From Sphingomonas caeni (GTDB lineage: Bacteria > Pseudomonadota > Alphaproteobacteria > Sphingomonadales > Sphingomonadaceae), in contig NZ_JAPDOK010000003.1 of the NCBI RefSeq assembly GCF_026013415.1, positions 434,001-498,000 on the forward strand: 64,000 nucleotides of DNA, written 5' to 3'. Numbering within the stretch: position 1 is the first letter of the stretch; the number at the start of each line of letters is the position of its first letter. The notes under the pieces were generated by a model. It made no database searches, had not been told where the DNA came from, and saw nothing but the letters and a program-made list of their open reading frames with translations. Shown here piece by piece: positions 9,414 to 17,910 of this stretch. The translations under genes and the position numbers were made by a program.

Positions 9414-10823
9414 GGGACGTACCGCCGTTGGCGTCGGCTTGGGGCTCGGCGCGGGCGTCGAGGGCCTCGCAACCGGCAGGGTCATCGTCTGGCGTGGGCC
9501 GGTGCCGCCCATGGGCGAAGCGGCTTGGGTCTCACCCCGCCGCCGCACGCCCGTCAGCCCCGCCGGTCCCACGGGCTTCCCATTCGCATCCACCGGCGCG
9601 GCCTCGACCGAAGCCGGAGCCGGCGGCGGGCCCGCCAAGGGCTGGGCGCGCATGCACTGGACCGGGCTCGGCCGCATGAACTGGGCGCAGTTCCACAGCG
9701 CCTTGGAGAAGCCCTGCCGCTCGTCGCGCAGATAGGAGAAGGACATCGACGCGACCTGCGCGCTGCTCAGCGGCAGCCGCGCGGGGGTCTTCGACCCGTC
9801 GGTCCAGGCCATGAACTTGCAGTAGGTCCGCTCGCCGCAGGTCCGGATCGCCAGGCTGGCGAAGTCGTTGGCGCTCATCCCCTTGGGAAGCGTGACCAGG
9901 AAGGAATTGGCGTCCGCAGGGATCGCTGGCGGGACCTGGCTCTCGGGAATCTTGGACGGGTCGACTGCGAGCGCGTCGCTCGGCGCCCCCGCCAGCGTCT
10001 CGGGCGCATTCGGATCGCCGAAATGCGCCGAGGAGAGCCGCGACATTTGCGGGATATTGGGCTCGAACCCGGCATAGCCGCGGCTGAAGGCCGCGGGCGT
10101 GCCCCACCAGCCCGCCCAGCGGAAGAAGAGGTGCGTGCCGTAGCTCCCCCGGATCGCGCTGATCTTTTCGAGGCTGGCGCTCCAATAGGGCACCACCCAG
10201 TCGGTGTGATAATGCGTCGCGAGCCCGACGCGCTTGTCGACCGATCCGGTCAGCGCCATCCGGGCGACCGCGCGCGCGCGGGTCCAGGCCTCGGCGCTGG
10301 GCAGGCGGCGGAGCATCGAGCCGTCGCAGGTGAAGGTGAACTGGCACCCCGTCGAACGCTCCGAGCCCTGGAACACCACCCCGCACACCGTCTTGGGGAA
10401 GGCCGGGTGCCGCGTGCGGTTGAGGATCACCTGCGCCACCGCGCGCTCGCCATCGCTGTCGTCGCCCGCCTCGTAATAGACCGCGGCGGCGAGGCAATCG
10501 ACCGCGCGGGTCTGCGTCGTCTCGGCCCCGGTCAGGTGGAAGGCGCGCGCCGCGATATTGGGCTCGGTCGAAAAGGGGATCGAGGCGTTGATCGTCGTCG
10601 CGTCCTGGACGCTCACCGCCTGGAGCTGGACCGGATCGACCTTGGGAAGCTCGGTCTTGGGCACCACGCGGGTGGCGATCACCACCTTGGCCTGGACCAC
10701 GCGCGGGGTGATCGCGACCAGCAGCGCGGGCACCACCACCGCGACCAGCGCGATCGCCGCGAGTATCGCAAGGATCGGACGCGGCACGTCAGACTCGAAC
10801 GACGGAAATTTGATCTGGGGCAT
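9411..10823 (-). CDS. membrane-anchored cell wall hydrolase (SleB/Hydrolase_2 family)
   Basis: Putative peptidoglycan lytic enzyme of 470 aa. A single N-terminal membrane anchor is at about residues 19-40 (ILAILAAIALVAVVVPALL is within it). The SleB-type catalytic domain spans about residues 105-225 and shows CLAAAVYYEAGDDSDGERAV, AQVILNRTRHPAFP and the GCQFTFTCDG segment typical of this family, then an ATHYHTDWVVPYW segment. The C-terminal 200 residues are less conserved and end in a Pro/Thr-rich tail. The ATG chosen begins MPQIKFPSF; a longer in-frame extension is low-complexity. The catalytic domain should face the periplasm. Confidence 0.88.
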   Translation of the reverse strand: MPQIKFPSFESDVPRPILAILAAIALVAVVVPALLVAITPRVVQAKVVIATRVVPKTELPKVDPVQLQAVSVQDATTINASIPFSTEPNIAARAFHLTGAETTQTRAVDCLAAAVYYEAGDDSDGERAVAQVILNRTRHPAFPKTVCGVVFQGSERSTGCQFTFTCDGSMLRRLPSAEAWTRARAVARMALTGSVDKRVGLATHYHTDWVVPYWSASLEKISAIRGSYGTHLFFRWAGWWGTPAAFSRGYAGFEPNIPQMSRLSSAHFGDPNAPETLAGAPSDALAVDPSKIPESQVPPAIPADANSFLVTLPKGMSANDFASLAIRTCGERTYCKFMAWTDGSKTPARLPLSSAQVASMSFSYLRDERQGFSKALWNCAQFMRPSPVQCMRAQPLAGPPPAPASVEAAPVDANGKPVGPAGLTGVRRRGETQAASPMGGTGPRQTMTLPVARPSTPAPSPKPTPTAVRP

Positions 10824-10999
10824 GGATCGCGCGTCCGGGCTCAGCACGCGGCCCGAGGGCGCGGGGAGGGGAACGATGCGGTCGGGCGAGGGTACACAAA
10901 CTGCTCCATGGGGGCGGGGGCCGCCGCCCATAACGCAGAAGCATGTCAGTTGGAACCATTACGCCTGCGAATGATCGCCGTCAGGCGTTGCCGGGCGGG

Positions 11000-11311
11000 T
11001 TATTCGGGCCAGAAGCCGGTGGCTTCGCACATGTCCCAATGATCGGCCTGCTTGAGCCGGCACGCCGCGCCCGCGCCGCCGCTGCACTGGCGCACCTCGC
11101 GCTGATAGCGCTTGTAGCAGCTCTCGGCCTTGGGGGTGGCGGGCGTGGCCTGCACTGCGGCCGCGGTCGCGGGCACCGTCGCGGCAACCGCCACGGTACG
11201 CGCTTCGGCGCGGCTCGGTTGCAAGACGGTCGCCTCGCCTCCGCCAAATGCGAGCGGCCAGCCCAGAAACACTGCCAGCATCACGCTGACGCAGATCATC
11301 ATGTTGCGCAC
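11000..11311 (-). CDS. small exported protein, 103 aa
   Basis: No family recognised. The N terminus (MRNMMICVSVMLAVFLGWPLAFG) is a signal peptide or membrane anchor. A central Ala/Thr/Val-rich linker of about 40 residues follows, then a compact C-terminal segment with four cysteines (ESCYKRYQREVRQCSGG, AACRLKQADHWDMCEATGF) whose spacing suggests two disulfides. It lies upstream of the cell wall hydrolase in the same direction, 176 bases away, so envelope function is plausible but unproven. Confidence 0.7.
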   Translation of the reverse strand: MRNMMICVSVMLAVFLGWPLAFGGGEATVLQPSRAEARTVAVAATVPATAAAVQATPATPKAESCYKRYQREVRQCSGGAGAACRLKQADHWDMCEATGFWPE

Positions 11312-11388
11312 GCCGAATTCCCCCCGGAAAGATCGACTTAACCCCGACTCGATGATCCTACCGTTAATTTGGGGTTCATGCGAGTCTT

Positions 11389-12309
11389 TCAGCTCTCCGG
11401 AAGGAAGTCCGGAACGCTCAAATAGCGCTCACCTGTATCATAATTGAACCCGAGCACCCGGCTGCCCGCGGGCAGGTCCGCCAGCTTCTGCGAAATCGCC
11501 GCCAGAGTCGCGCCCGACGAGATGCCGACGAGCAGCCCTTCCTCGCGCGCGGCGCGGCGGGCGAACTCCTTGGCGACCCCCGCGTCCACCTTGATCACCC
11601 CGTCGATCGCGTCGGTATGGAGGTTGCGCGGCACGAAGCCCGCGCCGATGCCCTGGATCGGGTGCGGCCCCGGCTGACCGCCCGAAATGACCGGGGAAAG
11701 CTCGGGCTCGACGGCATAGACCTTCACATTGGGCCAGCTCTTCTTGAGGGTTTCGGCGACCCCCGTGATATGCCCGCCCGTGCCGACGCCGGTGATGACG
11801 ACGTCGATCGGGCTGTCCGCGAAGTCGCTCAGGATTTCCTGCGCGGTGGTGCGGACATGGACGTCGATATTGGCGGGATTCTCGAACTGCTGGGGCATCC
11901 AGGCGCCTTCGGTCGAGGCGACGATCTCCATCGCGCGTTCGATCGCGCCCTTCATGCCCTTTTCGCGCGGGGTCAGGTCGAAGCTCGCGCCATAAGCGAG
12001 CATCAGGCGCCGGCGCTCGAGGCTCATGCTCTCGGGCATGACGAGGATCAGCTTGTAGCCCTTGACCGCGGCGACCATCGCCAGGCCCACGCCGGTATTG
12101 CCGCTGGTCGGCTCGACGATCGTGCCGCCGGGCTTGAGGCTGCCGTCCTTCTCGGCCGCCTCGACCATCGACAGCGCGATGCGGTCCTTGATCGATCCGC
12201 CGGGATTCGAGCGCTCGGACTTGATCCACACCTCAGCACCGGGGAACAGCTTGGCCACGCGGATATGCGGGGTGTTGCCGATCGTCTCGAGGATCGAATT
12301 CGCCTTCAT
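11389..12309 (-). CDS. cysK: cysteine synthase A (O-acetylserine sulfhydrylase)
   Basis: PLP enzyme making L-cysteine from O-acetylserine and sulfide. At 306 aa it has the family length. The PLP-binding lysine is K41 in NPGGSIKDR; the substrate loop [14 protein letters not shown] is at about residues 65-78, and the phosphate-binding [10 protein letters not shown] near residue 175. The start is the ATG that overlaps the upstream transporter gene by four bases (ATGA), since translation further upstream in this frame runs through the transporter in the wrong frame. A related cystathionine beta-synthase-fold enzyme is unlikely given the motif match. Confidence 0.95.
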   Translation of the reverse strand: MKANSILETIGNTPHIRVAKLFPGAEVWIKSERSNPGGSIKDRIALSMVEAAEKDGSLKPGGTIVEPTSGNTGVGLAMVAAVKGYKLILVMPESMSLERRRLMLAYGASFDLTPREKGMKGAIERAMEIVASTEGAWMPQQFENPANIDVHVRTTAQEILSDFADSPIDVVITGVGTGGHITGVAETLKKSWPNVKVYAVEPELSPVISGGQPGPHPIQGIGAGFVPRNLHTDAIDGVIKVDAGVAKEFARRAAREEGLLVGISSGATLAAISQKLADLPAGSRVLGFNYDTGERYLSVPDFLPES

Positions 12310-13595
12310 GTCTGGGCCTCCGGAGTGGTTGCGGCCTTGATCGTCTCGGGCGAGGGATCGAAGGTCCGCGCGTTGCGGATTGCGGGGAATAGATAGGTCC
12401 ACAGGATCGTCACGACAATCGCCCCGCCGCCGCCGACCAGCACCGCGCCGACCGGCCCCAGCAGCGAGGCGAGGAAGCCCGATTCGGCTTCGCCCAGTTC
12501 GTTGGACGCGGAAATGGTGAGCTGCGAGACGGCGCCCACGCGGCCGCGCATCGCGTCGGGCGTGTAGAGCTGAATCAGCGACTGGCGGATATAGACCGAG
12601 AACATGTCCGCCCCGCCCGCGATCGCGAGCGCGGCGATGCCGACTTCGAAGGCGAAGGCGGGGACGATCAGATGGGCGACGCCGAAGACCACCGTCGCGC
12701 TGCCATAGATCAGCACCGATCCCAGCATCTTGGGGCCCACATTGGTCTTGAGCGGCCGCACCGAGAAGAACAGCGCCACCACCGAGGCCCCCACCGCCGG
12801 CGCCGCCGCGAGCAGGCTCAATCCCTGCGGGCCCACCTTGAAGATATCGTGCGCATAGATGGGCAGCAGCGCAGTGGTGCCGGCCAGGAACACCGCGAAC
12901 AGATCGAGCGTGATCGTTCCGAACACCAGCTTGTTGCGCCAGACATAGGCCATGCCATCGATGATCTGGCGTAGCGGGTGCGCGCTCGATCGCGGCGGCT
13001 GCGGCACCTTGCCGATCAGCATCAGGCTGGCCAGCGCCACAGCGAACAGTCCGCTCGCCAGCCAATAGGCGCCCGATTGGGCGTGGGCATAGGCGAAACC
13101 GCCGATCGCCGGGCCGATGATCGTGCCCACCTGCCACGAGATCGAGCTGAGCGCGATCGCGGTCGGCAGCACCTCGCGCGGCACCAGATTGGGCGTCAGC
13201 GCGCTGAACGCCGGCCCGGCAAAGGCACGCGCCAGCCCGAGCAGCACTGCGACGGTGAACAGCACGGGCAGCGACATCCATCCCTGCCACGTGGCGAGGG
13301 CGAGGATCAGCGTGCAGCCGAGCTGGAGTGAGACGGTGATCCGCGTGATCCAGCGCCGGTCCAGCCGGTCGGCGAGATAGCCCGTGATCGGCGTGGTGAA
13401 GAAGAGCGGCAGGAACTGGAGCAGCCCGATCAGCCCGAGCTGCGCGGCCGCTGCCGCCGGGCTCATCGTCATCCGCGCGATCGTGTAGGTCTGCCAGCCG
13501 ATGACGATGATCATCGCATTCTGCGCGATCGTCATCGTGAAGCGCGCCGCCCAATAGGCGCGGAAATTGGCGATGCGGAAGGGGTGTTCGGACAT
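12306..13595 (-). CDS. MFS transporter (EntS/DHA3-like)
   Basis: Twelve-helix major facilitator of 429 aa. The N-terminal [19 protein letters not shown] segment and the loop [12 protein letters not shown] between helices 2 and 3 are typical of the DHA3/EntS branch, which exports drugs or siderophores. It is upstream of cysK with a four-base overlap, so the two are translated together, which hints at export of a cysteine-related compound; this is inference only. The start ATG is close to the divergent DUF885 gene, with 129 bases between them for both promoters. Confidence 0.88.
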   Translation of the reverse strand: MSEHPFRIANFRAYWAARFTMTIAQNAMIIVIGWQTYTIARMTMSPAAAAAQLGLIGLLQFLPLFFTTPITGYLADRLDRRWITRITVSLQLGCTLILALATWQGWMSLPVLFTVAVLLGLARAFAGPAFSALTPNLVPREVLPTAIALSSISWQVGTIIGPAIGGFAYAHAQSGAYWLASGLFAVALASLMLIGKVPQPPRSSAHPLRQIIDGMAYVWRNKLVFGTITLDLFAVFLAGTTALLPIYAHDIFKVGPQGLSLLAAAPAVGASVVALFFSVRPLKTNVGPKMLGSVLIYGSATVVFGVAHLIVPAFAFEVGIAALAIAGGADMFSVYIRQSLIQLYTPDAMRGRVGAVSQLTISASNELGEAESGFLASLLGPVGAVLVGGGGAIVVTILWTYLFPAIRNARTFDPSPETIKAATTPEAQT

Positions 13596-13724
13596 CTGGG
13601 ACCGCCTCTAGGCGGGACTTCGCCTCAGAGGCAACGCTCGATTGGCTTGGGCGCGCTAAAGTTGCCGCGCGGGCGGGGCGGGCGCATGGTGCGATTCATC
13701 ATATCAAACGAATCGGAGAGTCTT

Positions 13725-15449
13725 ATGCGCGTCGCTTTATTCCTGGGTGCAGCCTGTCTGGCGCTCGCGGCCTGTTCGTCGGGCAGCGGCGGGAGCAACA
13801 ACAGCATGGCCGAGGCGCCGACCACGCAGGGCTGGGCTGGGTTCCGCGACGCGACGATCGACAAATGGTTCAAGGTCGATCCGTCCTTCGCGGTCTATGA
13901 AGGCAAGCATGAATTTGACGGCCAGCTGCCCGATTGGAGCGCGGCGGGGCTGAAGACGCGCGGCGATTTCCTGCGCGCCACGATCGCGAAGGCCAGCGCC
14001 ATGACCGGGCTCAACCCCGATGAGGCGTTCGAGCGCGACTATATGGTCCAGGTCGCCAAGGGGCAGCTTTTCTGGCTCGAGGAAGCCGATTCGCCGCACC
14101 GGAACCCCGCCTTCTATGTCGGCGGCGGGCTCGATCCGAACACCTATGTCTCGCGCGAATATGCCCCGCCCGAGGTCCGCATCAAGGCGATGACCGCCTT
14201 CCTCAAGGCGGTCCCCGCGGCCGCGGCCAACATCAAGGCCAACCTCAAGACGCCGATGCCGGCGAGCTTCGTCAAATACGGCCTCGCGGCGTTCGAGGGC
14301 TTCGAGGGCTATTACAAGGGCGATGCGGTCGCGGCCTTCGCCTCGGTCAAGGATCCCGCGCTCCAAAAGGCGCTCAAGGATGCCGGCGAGGCGGCGAGCA
14401 AGGCGATGAGCGAGCTGGCCGTCTGGATGAAGGGACAGCAGGCGGGCGCCACGCAGGATTTCGCGCTGGGCGCCGAGCGTTTCTCGCACATGCTGATGGC
14501 GACCGAGGGCGTCGATATGCCGCTCGAGCAGCTCGAGGCGGTCGGCAAGGCCGATCTCAAGCGCAACCAGGACGCGCTGGTCGCCGAATGCGCAAAATAT
14601 GCGCCCGGCGCGACCGTGGTCGATTGCATGGCCAAGATGAATTCGGAAAAGCCCAAGGGCGGCCCGGTCAAGGCCGCGACCGATCAGATCCCGGAACTCC
14701 GCGACTTCATCGTCAAGAATAACATCGTGACGATCCCCGGCACCGAACAGGCGCTGGTGCGCGAGAGCCCGCCCTACAACCGGCAGAACTCGGCCTATAT
14801 CGATCCGGCGGGGCCACTCGAGACCGGGGTCGCGTCGATCTACTATATCTCGCCGCCCGATCCGTCCTGGAGCCCGCAGGAGCAGGCCGCCTATATCCCC
14901 GGCGAGGACGACCTGCTGTTCACCACGGTGCACGAGGTGATGCCGGGCCACTTCCTCCAGTTCCTCCATTCGAACCGGTCGAAGTACAAGTTCGGGCAGC
15001 TCTTCGTCGGCTATGCGTTCGCCGAGGGCTGGGCGCATTATAGCGAGGAGATGATGTGGGAGGCCGGCCTCCATGCGGGCGACAGCGCCACGCATATCGG
15101 CCAGCTCTCCAACGCGCTGCTGCGCAACTGCCGCTTCCTTTCGGCGATCGGGCTGCACACGGGGAAGATGACGCAGGAGCAGTCCGAAACCATGTTCCGC
15201 GAGCAATGCTATCAGGACTCGGGCAATGCCCGGCAGCAGGCGGCGCGCGGCACCTATGACCCGGCCTATCTCAACTACACGCTGGGCAAGCTGATGATCC
15301 GGCGCCTGCGCGACGACTGGACCGCCAAGCATGGCGGCCGCGCGGCGTGGAAGGATTTCCACGACCAGTTCCTGTCGTTCGGCGGCCCGCCGATCCCGCT
15401 GGTCCGCCAGCGGATGATGGGCGAGCCGACCGCCAAGGCGGTGTTCTGA
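13725..15449 (+). CDS. DUF885 family lipoprotein (putative metallopeptidase)
   Basis: 574-residue envelope protein of the DUF885 family. The start is set by a lipoprotein signal, MRVALFLGAACLALAAC, with the lipobox LAAC, and by an upstream GGAGAG ribosome site; an in-frame extension upstream lacks both. The zinc-type motif HEVMPGH is at about residues 403-409, followed about 40 residues later by EGWAHYSEEMMWE, which supplies the usual third ligand. This arrangement resembles gluzincin-like metallopeptidases. A tail-to-tail hairpin follows the stop. Substrate unknown. Confidence 0.9.
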   Translation: MRVALFLGAACLALAACSSGSGGSNNSMAEAPTTQGWAGFRDATIDKWFKVDPSFAVYEGKHEFDGQLPDWSAAGLKTRGDFLRATIAKASAMTGLNPDEAFERDYMVQVAKGQLFWLEEADSPHRNPAFYVGGGLDPNTYVSREYAPPEVRIKAMTAFLKAVPAAAANIKANLKTPMPASFVKYGLAAFEGFEGYYKGDAVAAFASVKDPALQKALKDAGEAASKAMSELAVWMKGQQAGATQDFALGAERFSHMLMATEGVDMPLEQLEAVGKADLKRNQDALVAECAKYAPGATVVDCMAKMNSEKPKGGPVKAATDQIPELRDFIVKNNIVTIPGTEQALVRESPPYNRQNSAYIDPAGPLETGVASIYYISPPDPSWSPQEQAAYIPGEDDLLFTTVHEVMPGHFLQFLHSNRSKYKFGQLFVGYAFAEGWAHYSEEMMWEAGLHAGDSATHIGQLSNALLRNCRFLSAIGLHTGKMTQEQSETMFREQCYQDSGNARQQAARGTYDPAYLNYTLGKLMIRRLRDDWTAKHGGRAAWKDFHDQFLSFGGPPIPLVRQRMMGEPTAKAVF

Positions 15450-15463
15450 TTTGATGCTCCTGG

Positions 15464-15489
15464 GAACCCGCGGGAGCTCCTGCGGGTTC
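15464..15489 (+). terminator. hairpin after the DUF885 gene
   Basis: GAACCCGC and GCGGGTTC form an eight-base perfect stem around a ten-base spacer, 14 bases after the DUF885 stop codon. There is no long T run, so termination strength is uncertain. Confidence 0.55.
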
Positions 15490-15525
15490 TAACGCCAACA
15501 AAATCAACATGATGGAGCATGGCGT

Positions 15526-15603
15526 ATGGGCAAGGGCATTTTGCTTTGGCTGCTGGGGATTCCGATCCCGATCATCATCCTGTTGCTGATCTTGTGGCAC
15601 TGA
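15526..15603 (+). CDS. 25-residue membrane micropeptide
   Basis: A short gene encoding one membrane helix: a polar MGKG start, then an almost purely hydrophobic stretch (LLWLLGIPIPIIILLLILW) and a His at the end. A GGAG ribosome site lies ten bases upstream, and the gene is bracketed by two hairpins (15464-15489 and 15609-15635), giving it its own transcription unit. I recall closely similar tiny proteins (MGKGIxLWLxGIPIP) in many proteobacteria, but their function is not known to me. It is too short for routine gene calling. Confidence 0.75.
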   Translation: MGKGILLWLLGIPIPIIILLLILWH

Positions 15604-15608
15604 GTTCG

Positions 15609-15635
15609 CGCCCGGGGACCAGACATCCCCGGGCG
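15609..15635. terminator. strong GC hairpin after the micropeptide gene
   Basis: CGCCCGGGGA and TCCCCGGGCG make a perfect ten-base stem with a seven-base loop, starting six bases after the micropeptide stop codon. It is a likely transcription terminator. Confidence 0.7.
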
Positions 15636-15694
15636 AGACATTTCCGCGTTCGAGGGTTCTTGCTGCAGCGCAACAAAATCCCTATAACGGGGGG

Positions 15695-16063
15695 ATGAAG
15701 CTGACCACCGATCAGGACCGCGAGCAGGCCGACGCGCCCACCCCGACGATGATGCTGTTCGAGGCGATCATCTGCCGCCGCTGCATATCGGCGACCTATA
15801 ACCGCAGCCGCATGGTCCTTGCTCCGCACATCCTTTACACGCGCCATGGCGGGCTGCACGTCGATGCGGTCACGGTCAGCCGGGAGAATATGATCCCGCG
15901 CGAGATCAAGCTTGCCACCTTCAAGCTCGATGGCCTGAGCGAGCTGCGGGTGCTCGAGCGCGAGTTCGAGATCAATGCCGAGCTGTTCGAGCCCGAGGCC
16001 GAGAAATATATCGGCGAGACGATCCTGGTGGTCGAGCCCCAAGCGGCAGCCGAGGCCGCCTGA
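15695..16063 (+). CDS. stand-alone WYL-like domain protein, 122 aa
   Basis: The central 75 residues look like a WYL ligand-binding domain: MLFEAIICRRCISATYN, then an LAPHILYTRHGGLHVDAV strand pair (where WYL proteins have P..L....G.WY), then the basic-hydrophobic FKLDGLSELRVL segment. WYL domains bind nucleic acids or nucleotides and normally sit behind a DNA-binding domain; none is present here, the remaining N terminus being only about 18 polar residues. Assignment is by pattern and needs a profile search. Neighbours give no functional clue. Confidence 0.6.
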   Translation: MKLTTDQDREQADAPTPTMMLFEAIICRRCISATYNRSRMVLAPHILYTRHGGLHVDAVTVSRENMIPREIKLATFKLDGLSELRVLEREFEINAELFEPEAEKYIGETILVVEPQAAAEAA

Positions 16064-16161
16064 GGCCATTTCCCAAGGCTTCGGATAGGCCGCGATCACG
16101 CTTCCGCGTGAAGCAGTCGGGGGCGCAGCCTCTCGAGACCGCGCCCCAAACCGCGACAGGA

Positions 16162-16710
16162 TCAGCGGCAGCGAAGCTGGCTGTTCCGATCGATCTGGTT
16201 TCCGACAACCGCGCCCGCCAATGCGCCGATCAGCGTTCCGGCGCTGCGCGAATGGCCTCCGTCGACGAGGTTACCCAGCGTCGCGCCAGCGATCGCGCCG
16301 ACGATCAGGCCGGTGGTGCCGTCGCTGCGCTTGCAATAATAACGGCCGTCGCGACCGCGATAGACGCGCTCATCGGGGCCCATCATCCGCTCCTGATAGC
16401 GCGGCCCGTCGCGATAATAGCCCGACGGCTCATAATTGCCCTCGTCGCGATCGTCGTCATAATTGTCGCGCGGATTGTTGCGGAAATCGCGCATGTCGCG
16501 CGTCTGGGCGCGCGAGGCGCGGTAGCGGTCGGTCGCGGCCTGGAACAGGACATATTCGTTTCCGAAGCGCTGCTGCGCGGCGGCGAAGCGGGCGTCCTCA
16601 GCCGAACTCTGCGAATAGCGGCTATCGGTCTGGCCGCGCTGCGCCAGCGCCGGAGCGGCAATGGCGAGGCAGCTCGCGGCAAGCGCCGCGAGGGTGAGGG
16701 TCGTTTTCAT
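16162..16710 (-). CDS. exported glycine-zipper (17 kDa surface antigen-like) protein
   Basis: Envelope protein of 182 aa. The signal peptide MKTTLTLAALAASCLAIAAP ends in ALAQ and fixes the start. The middle is highly charged and Arg/Asp/Tyr-rich (about residues 45-120). The C-terminal 55 residues contain a glycine zipper (GLIVGAIAGATLGNLVDG and GTLIGALAGAVVGNQID), the motif of Rickettsia 17 kDa antigen and outer-membrane SlyB-like proteins that inserts as a helical hairpin. No lipobox cysteine is at the cleavage site, so it is probably not a lipoprotein. Confidence 0.85.
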   Translation of the reverse strand: MKTTLTLAALAASCLAIAAPALAQRGQTDSRYSQSSAEDARFAAAQQRFGNEYVLFQAATDRYRASRAQTRDMRDFRNNPRDNYDDDRDEGNYEPSGYYRDGPRYQERMMGPDERVYRGRDGRYYCKRSDGTTGLIVGAIAGATLGNLVDGGHSRSAGTLIGALAGAVVGNQIDRNSQLRCR

Positions 16711-16917
16711 GGAAGTTCCTTTTGCCCCGGTGCGAGGCGTGGACACAAAGCGAATGGCGGACGGGATCGTTCCGTGGACGAAATCGTCCGGCCAGGTCTG
16801 CGGTCGTAACATGTTGCCATGAAAGTCGATTTCAATTCGGCCGTTCGGGACGCGCTTGCTGCGCGTGCGAAGGCGCGATAGCCTGATCCGCACTTTCCGT
16901 GCACGAGGGGTGGGACG

Positions 16918-17865
16918 ATGCGTTGGCTCCTGATAGCCCTGATCGGCCTGCTGGCCGCGCCGCTGCCCGCGACCGCGCAGCGCCGCCCCAGCCCCGTCCT
17001 TACCGCGAGCGGCTTCAGCTTCTTCCCCGATGCCGATCGCGCCCCGGTGCCCTACCAGACGGTCAAGGGCCGTGTCGTTTTTCGCGCGAAGATCGGCGGG
17101 CGCGAGGTCTGGGCGCTGCTCGACAACGGCGCGGACCGCACGCTGATCGATCTGAACGCGGCGCAATCGGCAGGGTACAGGATCGACACCGCCAAGGGCC
17201 TGGTTTTCGGCGCGGGCGGCGGATCGCTGGTTTCGCAATGGGTTGCCGAGGTGCCGGTCTCGATCGCGGGCCAGTTCGAGGCGAAAATGCCGATGCTCGC
17301 GCTCGACATGACCGCCGCGCAGAAGATCCTCGGCTACAAGATCGAACTGGTGGTCGGCGGCGACACGCTGCTCCACATGGCACTCAGGATCGATCCCTTC
17401 GCGCGCACCTTCCATCTTACCCCTACCGGCCGGATGGACGGCGTCGCACCCGATCAGGCGATCGCGCTGCGCGGCAAGCGTGCGCTGGTCGAGATCCAGA
17501 TCGGCGGCAAGCCCGCGACGGTCGGGCTCGATCTCGGATCGAATGGCGGGCTCACGCTCACGCCTGCCGCCTGGGCGCGGCTGGGGGCAATCGGGCGCCG
17601 CATGGGCACCGGCCGGGCGACCGGCGCCACCGGCCAAAGCTACGACGTCGAGATGGTCGAGATCGCCGAGATGGGAATCGGTTCGCACAGCGTGGCCGAT
17701 GTGAGCACCGTGCTCGATGCCGCACGGCCCGGATCGGGCGACGGCATCCTCGGCATGGAGGTGCTCGGCCGGTTCGTCATCGTGCTCGATCTGGGCGCGG
17801 GAAAATTGTGGCTGATCGATCCGGAGCGCCGCGTCTTCACCAATCCTAAACAGCCCCGGCCGTAA
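16918..17865 (+). CDS. exported retropepsin-like aspartic protease family protein
   Basis: 315-residue secreted protein with signal peptide MRWLLIALIGLLAAPLPATA. It contains two retropepsin-type half-sites in one chain: ALLDNGADRTLID with D69-N-G71-A, and VGLDLGSNGGLTL with D205-L-G207-S. This two-lobed layout is that of a pepsin-like or covalently fused retropepsin dimer. The first site has Asn where Thr or Ser is usual after the catalytic Asp, so activity is uncertain. A family of such proteins is frequent in sphingomonads, as I recall. It precedes the c-di-GMP gene by 45 bases. Confidence 0.82.
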   Translation: MRWLLIALIGLLAAPLPATAQRRPSPVLTASGFSFFPDADRAPVPYQTVKGRVVFRAKIGGREVWALLDNGADRTLIDLNAAQSAGYRIDTAKGLVFGAGGGSLVSQWVAEVPVSIAGQFEAKMPMLALDMTAAQKILGYKIELVVGGDTLLHMALRIDPFARTFHLTPTGRMDGVAPDQAIALRGKRALVEIQIGGKPATVGLDLGSNGGLTLTPAAWARLGAIGRRMGTGRATGATGQSYDVEMVEIAEMGIGSHSVADVSTVLDAARPGSGDGILGMEVLGRFVIVLDLGAGKLWLIDPERRVFTNPKQPRP

Positions 17866-17910
17866 CCCTGTCCGGTTCCCCATCCGGGGGCGGGCAGGCA
17901 AACGAGAGTC

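Noticed and set aside
11389..13554. A 721-residue frame that would extend cysK far upstream.
   Set aside because: The upstream part is the transporter gene read in the wrong frame. The cysK start is the ATG overlapping the transporter stop.
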